This document shows, one piece after another, positions 25,779-35,689 of a stretch of 64,000 bases of DNA. Numbering within the stretch: the first letter of the stretch is position 1; each line of letters begins with the position of its first letter. Position numbers and translations under genes: made by a program. Source of the stretch: JALZUR01 sp965205365 (GTDB lineage: Bacteria; Bdellovibrionota; Bdellovibrionia; Bdellovibrionales; UBA1609); the NCBI GenBank assembly GCA_965205365.1, contig CBDBGT010000005.1:248001-312000 (forward strand). The letters run 5' to 3'. Below the pieces are notes generated by a model, which saw nothing but the letters and a program-made list of their open reading frames with translations, did not search any database and had not been told where the DNA came from.

Positions 25779-26921
25779 GTGTATATAGAGAGTTTAAAAA
25801 CTAAAGGATTTAGGAATTTAAAAGATTTGGAATTTATTCCAAATCAAGGCTTGAATATATTTATTGGAAAAAATGGCCAGGGAAAAACTAATCTTTTAGA
25901 AACAATTTATATTGCAGGAAAAGGGAAATCCTTTAGAACAGGAAACGTTAATGAGCTAAGAAACCAAAATTTAAATTCAAAAAACGTTTACGGATTAAAA
26001 CTTAAAATTAAAGATCAAAATTTAAATTCTGAAATTCAAATAACTTGGAATCAAAACACTAAACAAATCTTACTTGATGGAAAAAAAGTTACTATTGCAA
26101 AGATAGTACAAATTCTTCCAATTATACTTTTTAGTCCAGAAAGTTTATCTGCTATTAAAGAAGGTCCTGAAAAAAGAAGAAATCTTGTTGATGAAATGCT
26201 AACATCTTCTTTTGAACAACAACATTATTATTATCAATACAAAAATGCTTTAAAAAATAAAAATAAGTTTTTAAAAGATTGTAAAGAAAAACAAAAATTT
26301 AATGATGATGTATACAATAGTTTAAATGTTTTATATTTAAACTTTTCAACTAAGTTAGCTCAAGCTCGAATAAATTATTTATTAGATTTAGAACCATTTG
26401 TGAAAAAAACATTGGGATTGATTTTTAAAGATGAATTAAATTATAAGTTTGAATACTCTGTATCAGATAGAAATATTAAAGATTGGGATATAAAACAAAT
26501 CTTAGATATACACCAAGAAAGAGCAAAAGAATTTAAAAATTTAGAGTACAGATTTGGAACTAGTTTAGTTGGAGCTCATAAACATGATATTACATTTTAT
26601 ATTAATGAAAATAACTCTAGATATTTTAATTCCCAAGGAGAACAAAGAGGTTTAATTTTAGCTCTTAAAATGGCTGAAGTTTTATATAAATTTGAAAAAA
26701 ATGAAAAGCCAATTTTATTATTAGACGATGTTCTTTCAGAGCTTGATGAAGAGAAAAGAGAAAGATTATTAACTTTTTTAAAGTCATTTAAAACACAAAT
26801 TTTTGTTACTACAACAGAGCTGTTTAAAGAAAATGAACTGGAGTTAGAAAAAAATTACTTTAAAGTGCAAAAAGGCAATGTTTTTAATAATAATTTAAAA
26901 AGAGGATTGCTTAATGTCTAA
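25779..26921 (+). CDS. recF: DNA repair ATPase RecF
   Basis: 380 residues starting at GTG 25779. Walker A GKNGQGKTNLLE, ABC-type signature FNSQGEQRGLILALKMAEV, Walker B PILLLDDVLSELDEEKR. It helps load RecA at single-strand gaps. The end overlaps the gyrB start by 8 bp in the conserved dnaN-recF-gyrB order. Confidence 0.95.
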   Translation: MYIESLKTKGFRNLKDLEFIPNQGLNIFIGKNGQGKTNLLETIYIAGKGKSFRTGNVNELRNQNLNSKNVYGLKLKIKDQNLNSEIQITWNQNTKQILLDGKKVTIAKIVQILPIILFSPESLSAIKEGPEKRRNLVDEMLTSSFEQQHYYYQYKNALKNKNKFLKDCKEKQKFNDDVYNSLNVLYLNFSTKLAQARINYLLDLEPFVKKTLGLIFKDELNYKFEYSVSDRNIKDWDIKQILDIHQERAKEFKNLEYRFGTSLVGAHKHDITFYINENNSRYFNSQGEQRGLILALKMAEVLYKFEKNEKPILLLDDVLSELDEEKRERLLTFLKSFKTQIFVTTTELFKENELELEKNYFKVQKGNVFNNNLKRGLLNV

Positions 26922-29319
26922 TAATATAACAGTTGAAAATAAACAAAAATCCTATGAAGCTTCATCTATACAGGTGTTAGAAGGGCTAGAGGCTGTTAGA
27001 AAACGTCCTGGAATGTATATTGGAGACACAACTCAAAGAGGGTATCATCACCTTGTTTGGGAAGTTGTGGACAATTCTGTAGATGAAGCTATTGCAGGGT
27101 TTTGTAAAGAAATTTTTATCACAATAAACGAAGATGATTCAATGACTATTCAAGACACAGGTCGAGGAATTCCTGTAGACATGCATTCAAGTGGAAAGTC
27201 AGCCCTTGAAATTGTTATGACAGTTTTACACGCTGGTGGAAAATTTGATTCTGAAACATATAAAATTTCAGGGGGCTTGCATGGTGTAGGTGCTTCAGTT
27301 GTAAATGCTTTATCCACATCATGCCAAGTAGAAGTTCATAGAAATGGAAAAATTTGGAAACAATCTTATAGTGAAGGAAGACCAACAACAAAGGTTATAG
27401 AATCAGGACCTACAAGTGAAACAGGTACTATGACAACTTTTAAGCCTGATAGAACAATTTTTAAAGATCCTGAGATTAGGTTTGATTTTCTTATTTTAGC
27501 AAAAAGGTGTAGAGAATTTGCATTTTTAAATGCTGGGTTAAAGATCTTTTTAAAAGATGAGCGAGATGGAAAAGAAGAAATATTTGAATTTGAAGAAGGG
27601 TTAAAAGAGTTTATTGCCCATATTAATAAAAAGAAAAAAGCTTTACACTCAGAAGTTGTGTATTTTTCTGGAAAAAAAGATTCTGTTGAAGTTGAAGTGG
27701 CTATGCAATGGAATGACTCTTATACAGAAACAATTTATTCATATTGTAACAATATTAATACTCAAGAAGGTGGAACACATTTATCAGGTTTTAGAGGTGC
27801 ATTAACAAGAACAATTAATTCTTATGCAACTTCAAAAAATTTAACTAAAGATTTAAAAACAAATCTTGAAGGTGATGATATTAGAGAAGGTTTAGCTGTA
27901 GTTGTTTCTGTTAAAGTTATGGATCCTCAATTTGAAGGACAGACAAAGACTAAACTTGGAAACACAGAGGTTAAAGGAATTGTAGAGTCATTAACAAATG
28001 AAAAACTTGCAGATTGGCTTGATAGAAATCCAAAAATTTCTAAAATGATAATTCAAAAATGTGTTGAATCAGCTCGTGCAAGAATAGCGGCAAGAAATGC
28101 AAGAGACCTTACTAGGCGTAAAACAGCTTTAGATTCAGGCTCTCTTCCAGGAAAAATGGCTGATTGCCAAGAAAAAGATCCTGCCCTATGTGAGCTTTAT
28201 CTAGTTGAAGGAGACTCTGCAGGAGGTTCTGCTAAACAAGCAAGAGATCGAAAATATCAAGCAGTACTTCCTTTAAAAGGTAAGATTTTAAATGTTGAAA
28301 AAACAAGGTTTGATAAAATTCTTGGTAATGATGAAATTAAAATGATGATTTCAGCACTAGGAACTGGAATTGGTAAGGACAATGTTAATACAAGTAAAAT
28401 TAGATATCATAAAGTTATTATTATGACTGATGCTGACGTTGATGGATCACACATTAGAACGTTAATTTTAACTTTTTTTTATAGACAAATGTTAGAAGTT
28501 GTTAAAAAAGGATATATATATATAGCTCAACCACCACTGTATAAAATTAAAAGAGGAAAAGTAGAGATTTATATTAAAGATGAAAATCATTTGTTTGAAT
28601 TTTTATTAGATACAGCTGTAGACAACTTAACTTTTGAAAAAACAAAAAAACCTTTAAGTACAGGTGATTTAAAACAACTTCTTTTTGAAATTAGAACTTT
28701 TATTCAAATTCAAAAAAGACTTAATGAAAAAGCTGATAAAAATATTTTAATTAGTTTTTTAAAAAATGAAAATTTAAAATTAAATCTTAAAGATGTAAAT
28801 AAAATTAAAGATATTGTAGAGGTTGAATGGAAAGCTGATGAAAATTCAAAAGGGTTTTTAGAAAAAGTTGAATATTTAGAAGATAAGATTTACTTTTATA
28901 TAAATGCTTTTGGAATTAAAAAAACTCAATCCTTAGGAAAGTTATTTTTTGAATCAAAGGATTGGTTAAAACTTAAAGAAATTTGGGATTCTGTTCACGC
29001 TTTTGTTTCTTTTCCAAATAAACTTCAAGGAGAAAAAGACAACTACGTTTTAGAGGATATGTTTGAGCTTTATAGCTCAATTATGGAATATTCAAAAAAA
29101 GGCTTAAGTATTCAAAGGTATAAAGGTCTTGGTGAAATGAATCCTGAGCAACTTTGGGAAACAACACTAAACCCTGAAAATAGAAGGCTTCTACAAGTTA
29201 GTATTAATGACGCCATGGAAGCAGATGAAACTTTTAGCACTTTAATGGGTGAAAGTGTTGAACCTCGTAAAAAATTTATTACAGAAAACGCGTTGTTAGT
29301 TAGAGAATTGGACATATAA
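26914..29319 (+). CDS. gyrB: DNA gyrase subunit B
   Basis: 801 residues, the long proteobacterial form. The GHKL ATPase has EVVDNSVDEAIAG, DTGRGIPVD and GGLHGVGASVVNAL. The TOPRIM domain has LVEGDSAGGSAKQARDR and DADVDGSHIR. About 170 extra residues (roughly 560-740) interrupt the TOPRIM/tail region, as in E. coli. The C-terminal QRYKGLGEMNPEQLWETT is conserved. Confidence 0.98.
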   Translation: MSNNITVENKQKSYEASSIQVLEGLEAVRKRPGMYIGDTTQRGYHHLVWEVVDNSVDEAIAGFCKEIFITINEDDSMTIQDTGRGIPVDMHSSGKSALEIVMTVLHAGGKFDSETYKISGGLHGVGASVVNALSTSCQVEVHRNGKIWKQSYSEGRPTTKVIESGPTSETGTMTTFKPDRTIFKDPEIRFDFLILAKRCREFAFLNAGLKIFLKDERDGKEEIFEFEEGLKEFIAHINKKKKALHSEVVYFSGKKDSVEVEVAMQWNDSYTETIYSYCNNINTQEGGTHLSGFRGALTRTINSYATSKNLTKDLKTNLEGDDIREGLAVVVSVKVMDPQFEGQTKTKLGNTEVKGIVESLTNEKLADWLDRNPKISKMIIQKCVESARARIAARNARDLTRRKTALDSGSLPGKMADCQEKDPALCELYLVEGDSAGGSAKQARDRKYQAVLPLKGKILNVEKTRFDKILGNDEIKMMISALGTGIGKDNVNTSKIRYHKVIIMTDADVDGSHIRTLILTFFYRQMLEVVKKGYIYIAQPPLYKIKRGKVEIYIKDENHLFEFLLDTAVDNLTFEKTKKPLSTGDLKQLLFEIRTFIQIQKRLNEKADKNILISFLKNENLKLNLKDVNKIKDIVEVEWKADENSKGFLEKVEYLEDKIYFYINAFGIKKTQSLGKLFFESKDWLKLKEIWDSVHAFVSFPNKLQGEKDNYVLEDMFELYSSIMEYSKKGLSIQRYKGLGEMNPEQLWETTLNPENRRLLQVSINDAMEADETFSTLMGESVEPRKKFITENALLVRELDI

Positions 29320-29320
29320 T

Positions 29321-31789
29321 ATGGAAAATAATGAAGAAACTGGCAACAAGAATATAGAAAAAGATGTTGTACAAATTGATATTAATAATGAGATGCGAGA
29401 AGCTTATCTTCAATACTCAATGAGTGTAATTGTTGGAAGAGCTCTTCCTGATGTTAGAGACGGTTTAAAACCAGTTCATAGAAGAATACTTTATGCTATG
29501 AATGATCTAAACAACACCCATGATAAACCATATAAAAAATCAGCTAGAATAGTGGGTGATGTTATTGGTAAATATCATCCACATGGTGATACTGCTGTTT
29601 ATGATTCTATGGTGAGAATGGCTCAAGAGTTCTCTTTAAGAGAACCTTTAGTTGATGGCCAAGGAAATTTTGGCTCTATTGATGGTGATAGTCCTGCAGC
29701 ACAAAGATATACAGAAGTTCGAATGACAAAGCTTGCAGAAAGTCTTTTAGAAGACATAAGCAAGGATACAGTAGACTTTGGACCAAACTATGATGATTCA
29801 TTAAAAATTCCTTTAATCCTTCCTGCAAAATTTCCAAATCTTTTAATTAATGGAAGCTCTGGTATTGCAGTAGGCATGGCTACAAATATACCGCCTCATA
29901 ATTTAACAGAGGTTATTAACGGATGTTTATATTTAATCAAAAACCCAGATGCTTTAATAAACGATTTAATTCAACATATCCCAGGACCAGATTTTCCAAC
30001 AGGTGCTGTGATCACAGGTCGTGGAGGAATTGTTAGTGCATACAAAGAGGGTAAAGGCAGTATAAAAATTAAATCTGTTACTCAAATTATTGAAGATGTT
30101 AAGAAAGGTAGATCTGAAATAATAATTACAAAACTTCCTTATCAAGTAAATAAAGCAAAACTCATTGAAAACATTGCTCAACTTGTTCGTGATAAAAAAA
30201 TTGAGGGAATTGCTGATATTAAAGATGAATCCAGTAGAGAAGGAATTCGAATTGTTATAAAAACAAAACGAGATACTAATGGGCAGGTTTTATTAAATCA
30301 GCTTTTCAAAATGACTCAGCTACAAGTAAATTTTGGAATTAATCTTTTAGCCTTAGACAGTAAAAATAAACCACACTTATTTAACATAAAAGAAATACTA
30401 GCATCGTTTATTGAACATAGAAAAAATGTTGTTATTAGACGTTGTCTCTTTGATTTAAAAAAAGCAGAAGATAGAGAACATATCTTATTTGGTTTGAGTA
30501 AAGCCTTAGATCATATTGATGAGGTCATTAAGATTATTAGAGGGTCTCAAGAGGCTAGTAGCGCTTTAGTAGGATTGATGGGTAAATTTTCATTTTCTAA
30601 AAGACAGGCCCAAGCAATTTTAGATATGAAACTTCAAAGACTTACTGGATTAGAAAAAGATAAAATTAATAAAGAACTTGCTCAGGTTAAAGAGACAATT
30701 AAACGGTTAAAAGAAATTTTATCTGATATTCAAGAGGTTTTAAACATTATATCTGAAGAGCTTACTTTTGTTAAAGGAAAGTATGGCAACAAAAGAAGAA
30801 CTGAAATTGAGGATATTGAAAATAATTTTGAATTTGAAGACCTTGTGTCAAATGAAGAGGTTTTAGTAATTCTTACGGCTTCAGATAAAATTAAAAGAAT
30901 AGGCATTGATGAATATAGAGTACAAAAACGTGGAGGAAAAGGTGTTAAAGGGGCTGGAGCGGTAGAAGAAGATTTTATTACAGACATTGTTCACACAGGA
31001 ACACTTTCAACACTTTTAGTCTTTTCCAATAGAGGAAAAGTTTACTGGTCAAGAGTGCATAGTCTCCCAAAAGGATCAAGAACCAGTAAAGGTAAATCTA
31101 TTAAAAATATTGTTCAGCTTTCAGATGAAGAACAAGTGACTACAATTATGGCTATTACAGATTTTGCAAATCAAAAAGGTGAGGTTTTATTTGTTACTAA
31201 AAATGGAATTATTAAAAGAACAAATTTAAAGAATTTTTCAAAACCAAGAGTAAGCGGCTTACTTGCTGCAAACACAGATAAAGGAGACTCCTTAGTCAAT
31301 GTTCGTCTCACCACAGGTGAGGATGATGTTTTCTTAATTACTCAAAATGGAATGTCAATTAGGTTTGATGAAAAGCAAATTAGATCCATGGGACGAACAG
31401 CTCGTGGTGTAAAAGGAATTAATCTTTCTAAAGATGACAAGGTTGTTGGTGCTGCAACTGTATCTACTAAAAATAAAGATTTAAACATGCTCATCATTAC
31501 CGAAAACGGTTTTGGTAAAAGAACCTCGTTGCAAGACTATAGAGTGCAATCTAGAGGAGGAGTTGGTCTTATTACTCAGAAAATAACAGATAAGGTTGGT
31601 AGAGTTGTTAAAGCTGCCATGGTTGAAAATACAGACCAAGTTATTATAACGACTAATAAAGGTCAGGCCATTAGAGTGAAAGCTTCAGATATTTCAATTT
31701 ACGGGCGCTCAACCCAGGGTTTAAAAATTATTAACTTAAACCGAGGAGAATTTGTAACAGGAATGACCATATTGCCTGAAGAGGAGTAA
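29321..31789 (+). CDS. gyrA: DNA gyrase subunit A
   Basis: 822 residues. Winged-helix and tower domains with the catalytic tyrosine in AAQRYTEVRM. The C-terminal beta-pinwheel carries the GyrA-box QKRGGKGVKGAG, which distinguishes gyrase from topoisomerase IV. At the quinolone-pocket position equal to E. coli Ser83 it has Thr (HPHGDTAVYDS), a natural variant in several lineages; Asp87 is retained. Starts 1 bp after gyrB. Confidence 0.98.
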   Translation: MENNEETGNKNIEKDVVQIDINNEMREAYLQYSMSVIVGRALPDVRDGLKPVHRRILYAMNDLNNTHDKPYKKSARIVGDVIGKYHPHGDTAVYDSMVRMAQEFSLREPLVDGQGNFGSIDGDSPAAQRYTEVRMTKLAESLLEDISKDTVDFGPNYDDSLKIPLILPAKFPNLLINGSSGIAVGMATNIPPHNLTEVINGCLYLIKNPDALINDLIQHIPGPDFPTGAVITGRGGIVSAYKEGKGSIKIKSVTQIIEDVKKGRSEIIITKLPYQVNKAKLIENIAQLVRDKKIEGIADIKDESSREGIRIVIKTKRDTNGQVLLNQLFKMTQLQVNFGINLLALDSKNKPHLFNIKEILASFIEHRKNVVIRRCLFDLKKAEDREHILFGLSKALDHIDEVIKIIRGSQEASSALVGLMGKFSFSKRQAQAILDMKLQRLTGLEKDKINKELAQVKETIKRLKEILSDIQEVLNIISEELTFVKGKYGNKRRTEIEDIENNFEFEDLVSNEEVLVILTASDKIKRIGIDEYRVQKRGGKGVKGAGAVEEDFITDIVHTGTLSTLLVFSNRGKVYWSRVHSLPKGSRTSKGKSIKNIVQLSDEEQVTTIMAITDFANQKGEVLFVTKNGIIKRTNLKNFSKPRVSGLLAANTDKGDSLVNVRLTTGEDDVFLITQNGMSIRFDEKQIRSMGRTARGVKGINLSKDDKVVGAATVSTKNKDLNMLIITENGFGKRTSLQDYRVQSRGGVGLITQKITDKVGRVVKAAMVENTDQVIITTNKGQAIRVKASDISIYGRSTQGLKIINLNRGEFVTGMTILPEEE

Positions 31790-31798
31790 ACACGTACT

Positions 31799-32599
31799 TT
31801 GAAAATAATAATTTTTCTTTTTTTGTTTATTTTAATTGGTTGTTCAGATAAAAGTGGTCGCATTATTAAATCTGCAGAAAATTTATCTAAAACAAATTCA
31901 AAAAAAGCCCTTCAAATTTTAGACAATGCGCTCATGAATGAGGTTTCTTTTAAAAAAAAATTAAAATATATTTCAGCAATTGAAAAACTTATAAAGAATA
32001 AAGTTAAAAAAACTTCTTATTATAAAGCTATTTTACAAAAAAAACTTGTTTATGTTGAAACCCAACAGGAAAGGAATCAAGTCCTTTTAATGTTGTCTCA
32101 ACTTTTAATTCAAAATTATAAAAATAATGTTGAAGCTTTAAATTACTTAGAAAAAATTAATATAGATTTGTTAAATGAGAATGAAAGAGAGCAGTACCTT
32201 AAATCAGTATTAATAGCTAATATTAATAGCGAAAATTATGAACAAGCATTAATTGAAGTTAAAAGCTTTTTAAGTAGAAAGGATTTATCTCCATCAGAAA
32301 GATTTAGAATTAAAATTTTAAAAGCTAGAACAAATACAAATTTTAAAAAAATTGAACTTGCTGAAAAGGAATATAAGCAACTTTTAAATAAATATCCAAA
32401 TTTATCAAAAAAATGGAGAATTAGAATGCAATTGGCATTGATCCTAGAAGAGCAGAAAAAATATAAAGAAGCCATTAAAGAACTCAGACTTCATGCCAAA
32501 GAAGAAAATCATAAAGATCCGCTTTTAAAGTGGAGAATTGAAGAATTGACAAAAAGACTTGCACAACAGCCTGGTGGAAAAGGTAGATTAAAAAGATAA
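31799..32599 (+). CDS. helical-repeat (TPR-like) lipoprotein
   Basis: 266 residues starting at TTG 31799. The lipobox LIGC at residues 12-15 predicts lipidation (MKIIIFLFLFILIGCSDKSG). The remainder is Lys/Glu-rich alpha-helical repeat sequence, with TPR-like units such as YEQALIEVKSFL, IELAEKEYKQLLNKYPN and YKEAIKELRLHA. It is wedged between gyrA and the F0 genes, 9 bp after gyrA. No specific function is recognised; a scaffolding or envelope role is a guess. Confidence 0.7.
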   Translation: MKIIIFLFLFILIGCSDKSGRIIKSAENLSKTNSKKALQILDNALMNEVSFKKKLKYISAIEKLIKNKVKKTSYYKAILQKKLVYVETQQERNQVLLMLSQLLIQNYKNNVEALNYLEKINIDLLNENEREQYLKSVLIANINSENYEQALIEVKSFLSRKDLSPSERFRIKILKARTNTNFKKIELAEKEYKQLLNKYPNLSKKWRIRMQLALILEEQKKYKEAIKELRLHAKEENHKDPLLKWRIEELTKRLAQQPGGKGRLKR

Positions 32600-32893
32600 A
32601 TGTATAATTTTATTGCAGGAATACTCATTTTTTTACTCCTTTTTATAGCAAAAAGAGGGTTAATTTTTGCTCTTTTTTCTCTTAAAAAAAAACAGGTTGC
32701 CTTCCTAGTTACCATTATTATAGTAAGTGAGTTGTTGATGATTTTTATGCTGTATATTTTTATAGATAAATATAAATTAGACAGCGTAAAACTGTTTATA
32801 GGGTTTTTAATGGGCTTAATGGCAATGATTGTATATTATTGTTGTAAGGCTTTAAGTAAAGGTAGTGAAAAAATAAAAAATGGCAAACTTTAA
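32600..32893 (+). CDS. small membrane protein upstream of atpB (AtpI-like position)
   Basis: 97 residues with three hydrophobic helices (FIAGILIFLLLFIAKRGLIF, AFLVTIIIVSELLMIFMLYI, KLFIGFLMGLMAMIVYYC) and a basic tail. It starts right after the preceding stop and overlaps atpB by 14 bp. Position and topology fit a subunit I/AtpI-type assembly protein, but sequence similarity is not clear to me. Confidence 0.55.
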   Translation: MYNFIAGILIFLLLFIAKRGLIFALFSLKKKQVAFLVTIIIVSELLMIFMLYIFIDKYKLDSVKLFIGFLMGLMAMIVYYCCKALSKGSEKIKNGKL

Positions 32894-33569
32894 TTGGACA
32901 GAGTTGTTACCAGGAGTAACACATGATAATTCCCATGTGGCAACGGCTGTGGTTGCCACAGGGACAATAATAATTTTTAGTCTTATTGGACGTCTTGCTT
33001 TAGGAAGGGGAGAAGGAGCTATTGTTCCTGTAGGGAAAGTCTCTGTTCGTGGAGTGTTTGAACAACTTATTGAATTTATTAGAAATTTAGGCGCATCGGT
33101 GATGGGTGAGCAGGGATATAAAATGACGCCCTTATTTGCTTCACTCTTTTTCTTTTTGTTTTTTAATAACCTTGTGGGTTTAGCACCAGGAATGACTCCG
33201 GCAACTGAAAATATCAACACAGGTGTTGCAATCGGAATTTTTAGTTTTCTAGTTTATAATATTTTTGGGTTCATGGAGCATGGTGTTTCTTACTTAAAGC
33301 ATTTTTTAGGCCCTGTGCTCTGGCTTGCACCATTGATGCTGCCCATTGAAATTATATCCCATGTAGTGCGTCCTATAAGCTTAGGCTTAAGACTTCAAGG
33401 TAATATGCTTGGTGATCATATGGTTTTAGGTATTTTTACACAATTGCTTCCTGCTCCAGGTGCAGTGATATTTTATCTACTAGGTTTTTTTGTGTGTTTT
33501 ATGCAAGCGTTTGTATTTACAATGCTTTCAATGATTTATGTATCTATGTCTGTTGCTCATGATCATTAA
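32880..33569 (+). CDS. atpB: ATP synthase F0 subunit a
   Basis: 229 residues, all hydrophobic helices. The essential Arg is in RPISLGLRLQGNMLGDH. MTPLFASLFFFLFFNNLVGLAPG and the C-terminal AFVFTMLSMIYVSMSVAHDH are typical. It forms the ion half-channels with the c ring. It is encoded over 19 kb away from the b/F1 genes, with oriC in between. Confidence 0.95.
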   Translation: MANFNWTELLPGVTHDNSHVATAVVATGTIIIFSLIGRLALGRGEGAIVPVGKVSVRGVFEQLIEFIRNLGASVMGEQGYKMTPLFASLFFFLFFNNLVGLAPGMTPATENINTGVAIGIFSFLVYNIFGFMEHGVSYLKHFLGPVLWLAPLMLPIEIISHVVRPISLGLRLQGNMLGDHMVLGIFTQLLPAPGAVIFYLLGFFVCFMQAFVFTMLSMIYVSMSVAHDH

Positions 33570-33604
33570 AATTTAATAAAGTATAAGTAGAAAGGAGAAT
33601 AAAA

Positions 33605-33916
33605 ATGAGAGGAATGTTAAAAACTTTAGGGGTGGCTTTTTTAGTCCTATTGCCAAGTGTATGTGCTTTTGCAGAAAGTGTAGAAGGAGGAAGTAGTGGA
33701 TCTGGACTTGCAGCTCTTGCTGCTGGATTAGGATTAGGATTAGCAGTAATTGGTGGAGCGTTAGCACAAGGTAAAATCTGTGCTTCGGCAATGGAAGGAA
33801 TTGCAAGAAACCCAAATGCTCAAGAGAAAATGTTTGTATCAATGATTATTGGTTTAGTGCTTATTGAATCATTGGTTATTTACATGCTTGTGGTGTCTTT
33901 TAAAATTTTAGGCTAA
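33605..33916 (+). CDS. atpE: ATP synthase F0 subunit c
   Basis: 103 residues, longer than the usual 75-90 because of an N-terminal signal-like segment (MRGMLKTLGVAFLVLLPSVCAFA). Two membrane helices are joined by the polar loop ARNPNAQ. The carboxylate Glu lies in LVLIESLVIY. In helix 1 a Gln (ALAQGKIC) and next to the Glu a Ser match ligand positions of Na+-binding c rings, but the next Thr is Leu. AAAGGAG precedes the ATG. Its last 17 bp overlap the convergent subtilase gene. Confidence 0.94.
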   Translation: MRGMLKTLGVAFLVLLPSVCAFAESVEGGSSGSGLAALAAGLGLGLAVIGGALAQGKICASAMEGIARNPNAQEKMFVSMIIGLVLIESLVIYMLVVSFKILG

Positions 33917-35429
33917 TTTTTGTTTTTAAAATTCTTAAAAGCGGTAATAAGAAAAATAAAAGATTTAAAAAAGAGAGTTCGCTTTTTGAAGAAGAGTCTT
34001 TAACATAAGATTGTTTTGAAAAAGAGTTTGAACATCCTCCGTTATTTTTTAAAGAGTCTGCAAAATTTGTTGAATATGCATAGTTTTTTACTTCCTCAAG
34101 CTTAGGTATGATATTAGGTAAATTTTGATTTTCATCTAAATAATCAAGGGCATTTAAGAAATTAGGTTTGATATATAAACGAGAATCGTTTGTTTGAAGG
34201 TATGGCTGGAGATTAAACTTATCTCCAGATTCTTTTAGAACATGAACGGCCTGAAATGCTGTTAAGGATTTGCTCTGAGACATTAGACTACCTATAAGAC
34301 TAGCTATAAGTGGTGCTGACATACTTGTGCCTTTAAGTTCAAGGTAGCTAGATCCAAGACCAAGGCTTAATAAAGACTCTGAAGAACGCTCAGGGCCATC
34401 TCCTCCGGGAGAAATAAAATCAATGGAAGAACCATAGTTTGAGAAAGTAGAAAGTTGATTTGATGAATTTATTGAGGCCACAGTAACAACATTTTTAATT
34501 GCTGCAGGGACAACCCATGAAGCAGGGATACGCTCATTTCCAGCAGACGCTACAATGACAACACTGTTTTTTGTGGCATAGTTTACTGCAGCAATTTCTG
34601 CTGCTTGAGGAAGTTTTTCTGATCCCCAGCTAGCATTGATAATGTTAGCTCCATTATCAACAGCGTAGTAGATAGTTTGAAGAAGGTCAGCAATACTTGA
34701 AGGAGCATTGGATTTAAAACCTTTTAAAGACATGATTTTTATAGAATTTAGGGAAACGCTGGAAACACCCTTATTGTTAAAAGACCTTGCTGCAATAAGT
34801 CCAGCAACATGTGTTCCATGGTCGTAATCAATAAAGGAGTCTTGAACTGTGGGCTTAGGGTTTGAATCATTGTCACCAAAATCATAACCATAAACATCAT
34901 CAATATATCCATTATTGTCGTCATCAATATTTAAAGAACCATTTAATTCAGCAGAGTTTGTCCAAAGGTTTCCTTGAAGGTCAGTGTGGTCAATATCCAC
35001 TCCAGTATCAGAAACGGCAACAACAATATTTCTTAAAGGAATTAAAGTAGATGAAGGGTCTTGATTTAGACTATTAAAATACCAAGTTTGAAAGTTTAAA
35101 AAAGGATCTGAAGTTGCTCTTAAAAAATCAACTTTACAGTTATGTTGAATTTCTCCGTTGGGAAAGAGTTTTTTAACTTCAGAAAGAGAATTAGAATTTA
35201 TTAGATATGTGTTTTTTTCATTGTTAGTTTTTAAAAGAGCTAACGATTTTTTAGAACTTGAAATTTTTTTAAAGGAAAGGTTAGGCAAACCTGTTTTTCC
35301 AAGAAAATTTTTAGAAATATTTTTAGGTGTCACAACAAGAAATTGGTTTTTAACTATGTTTTTTTTTAAACAAGAAGCATAAGTAGTTGAGAACATAAAA
35401 AAGGATAGAATAAAGATGAAATAAGTCAT
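33900..35429 (-). CDS. secreted subtilisin-like serine peptidase (S8)
   Basis: 509 residues with a signal peptide (MTYFIFILSFFMFSTTYA). Catalytic triad motifs in order: Asp in VAVSDTGVDIDH, His in DYDHGTHVAGLIAA, Ser in LKGTSMSAPLIASL; the oxyanion Asn region is VIVASAGNER. An N-terminal region of about 95 residues may be an inhibitor prodomain. A Ca-binding-like Asp/Asn stretch (NIDDDNNGYIDDVYGYDFG) follows the Asp. The C-terminus has GGCSNSF, then a hydrophobic helix and a basic end, resembling a sorting tail (Cys, helix, Lys/Arg). Confidence 0.92.
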   Translation of the reverse strand: MTYFIFILSFFMFSTTYASCLKKNIVKNQFLVVTPKNISKNFLGKTGLPNLSFKKISSSKKSLALLKTNNEKNTYLINSNSLSEVKKLFPNGEIQHNCKVDFLRATSDPFLNFQTWYFNSLNQDPSSTLIPLRNIVVAVSDTGVDIDHTDLQGNLWTNSAELNGSLNIDDDNNGYIDDVYGYDFGDNDSNPKPTVQDSFIDYDHGTHVAGLIAARSFNNKGVSSVSLNSIKIMSLKGFKSNAPSSIADLLQTIYYAVDNGANIINASWGSEKLPQAAEIAAVNYATKNSVVIVASAGNERIPASWVVPAAIKNVVTVASINSSNQLSTFSNYGSSIDFISPGGDGPERSSESLLSLGLGSSYLELKGTSMSAPLIASLIGSLMSQSKSLTAFQAVHVLKESGDKFNLQPYLQTNDSRLYIKPNFLNALDYLDENQNLPNIIPKLEEVKNYAYSTNFADSLKNNGGCSNSFSKQSYVKDSSSKSELSFLNLLFFLLPLLRILKTKISLKF

Positions 35430-35689
35430 TAAAGGTTTATGTCGGCAAAAAAACCTTAAAACAGTTGCTTAATAAAAAGATTTATTTTTTAAGATGAGAA
35501 TATGGACTAAAGGTTTAATATTTAAGAAGTTTAACTTTTTTATTTTGTCTAAATTTTGTTTAGATTGTGATTTAAAATAACCCTACTTGGGTGGACAATA
35601 TGGACAAAGGTGTAGAGTTGAGGGAGGGGGTGTTGTCTTGTAGCACTTTTTATGGACTATTCCTTTAGTCGTTACCATGTATAAAAAGC
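35430..35689. other. intergenic region upstream of the subtilase
   Basis: No convincing gene. The first 100 bp presumably carry the subtilase promoter. The rest (from about 35600) may be decayed continuation of the IS982-like transposase that is readable from 35690. Confidence 0.4.
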
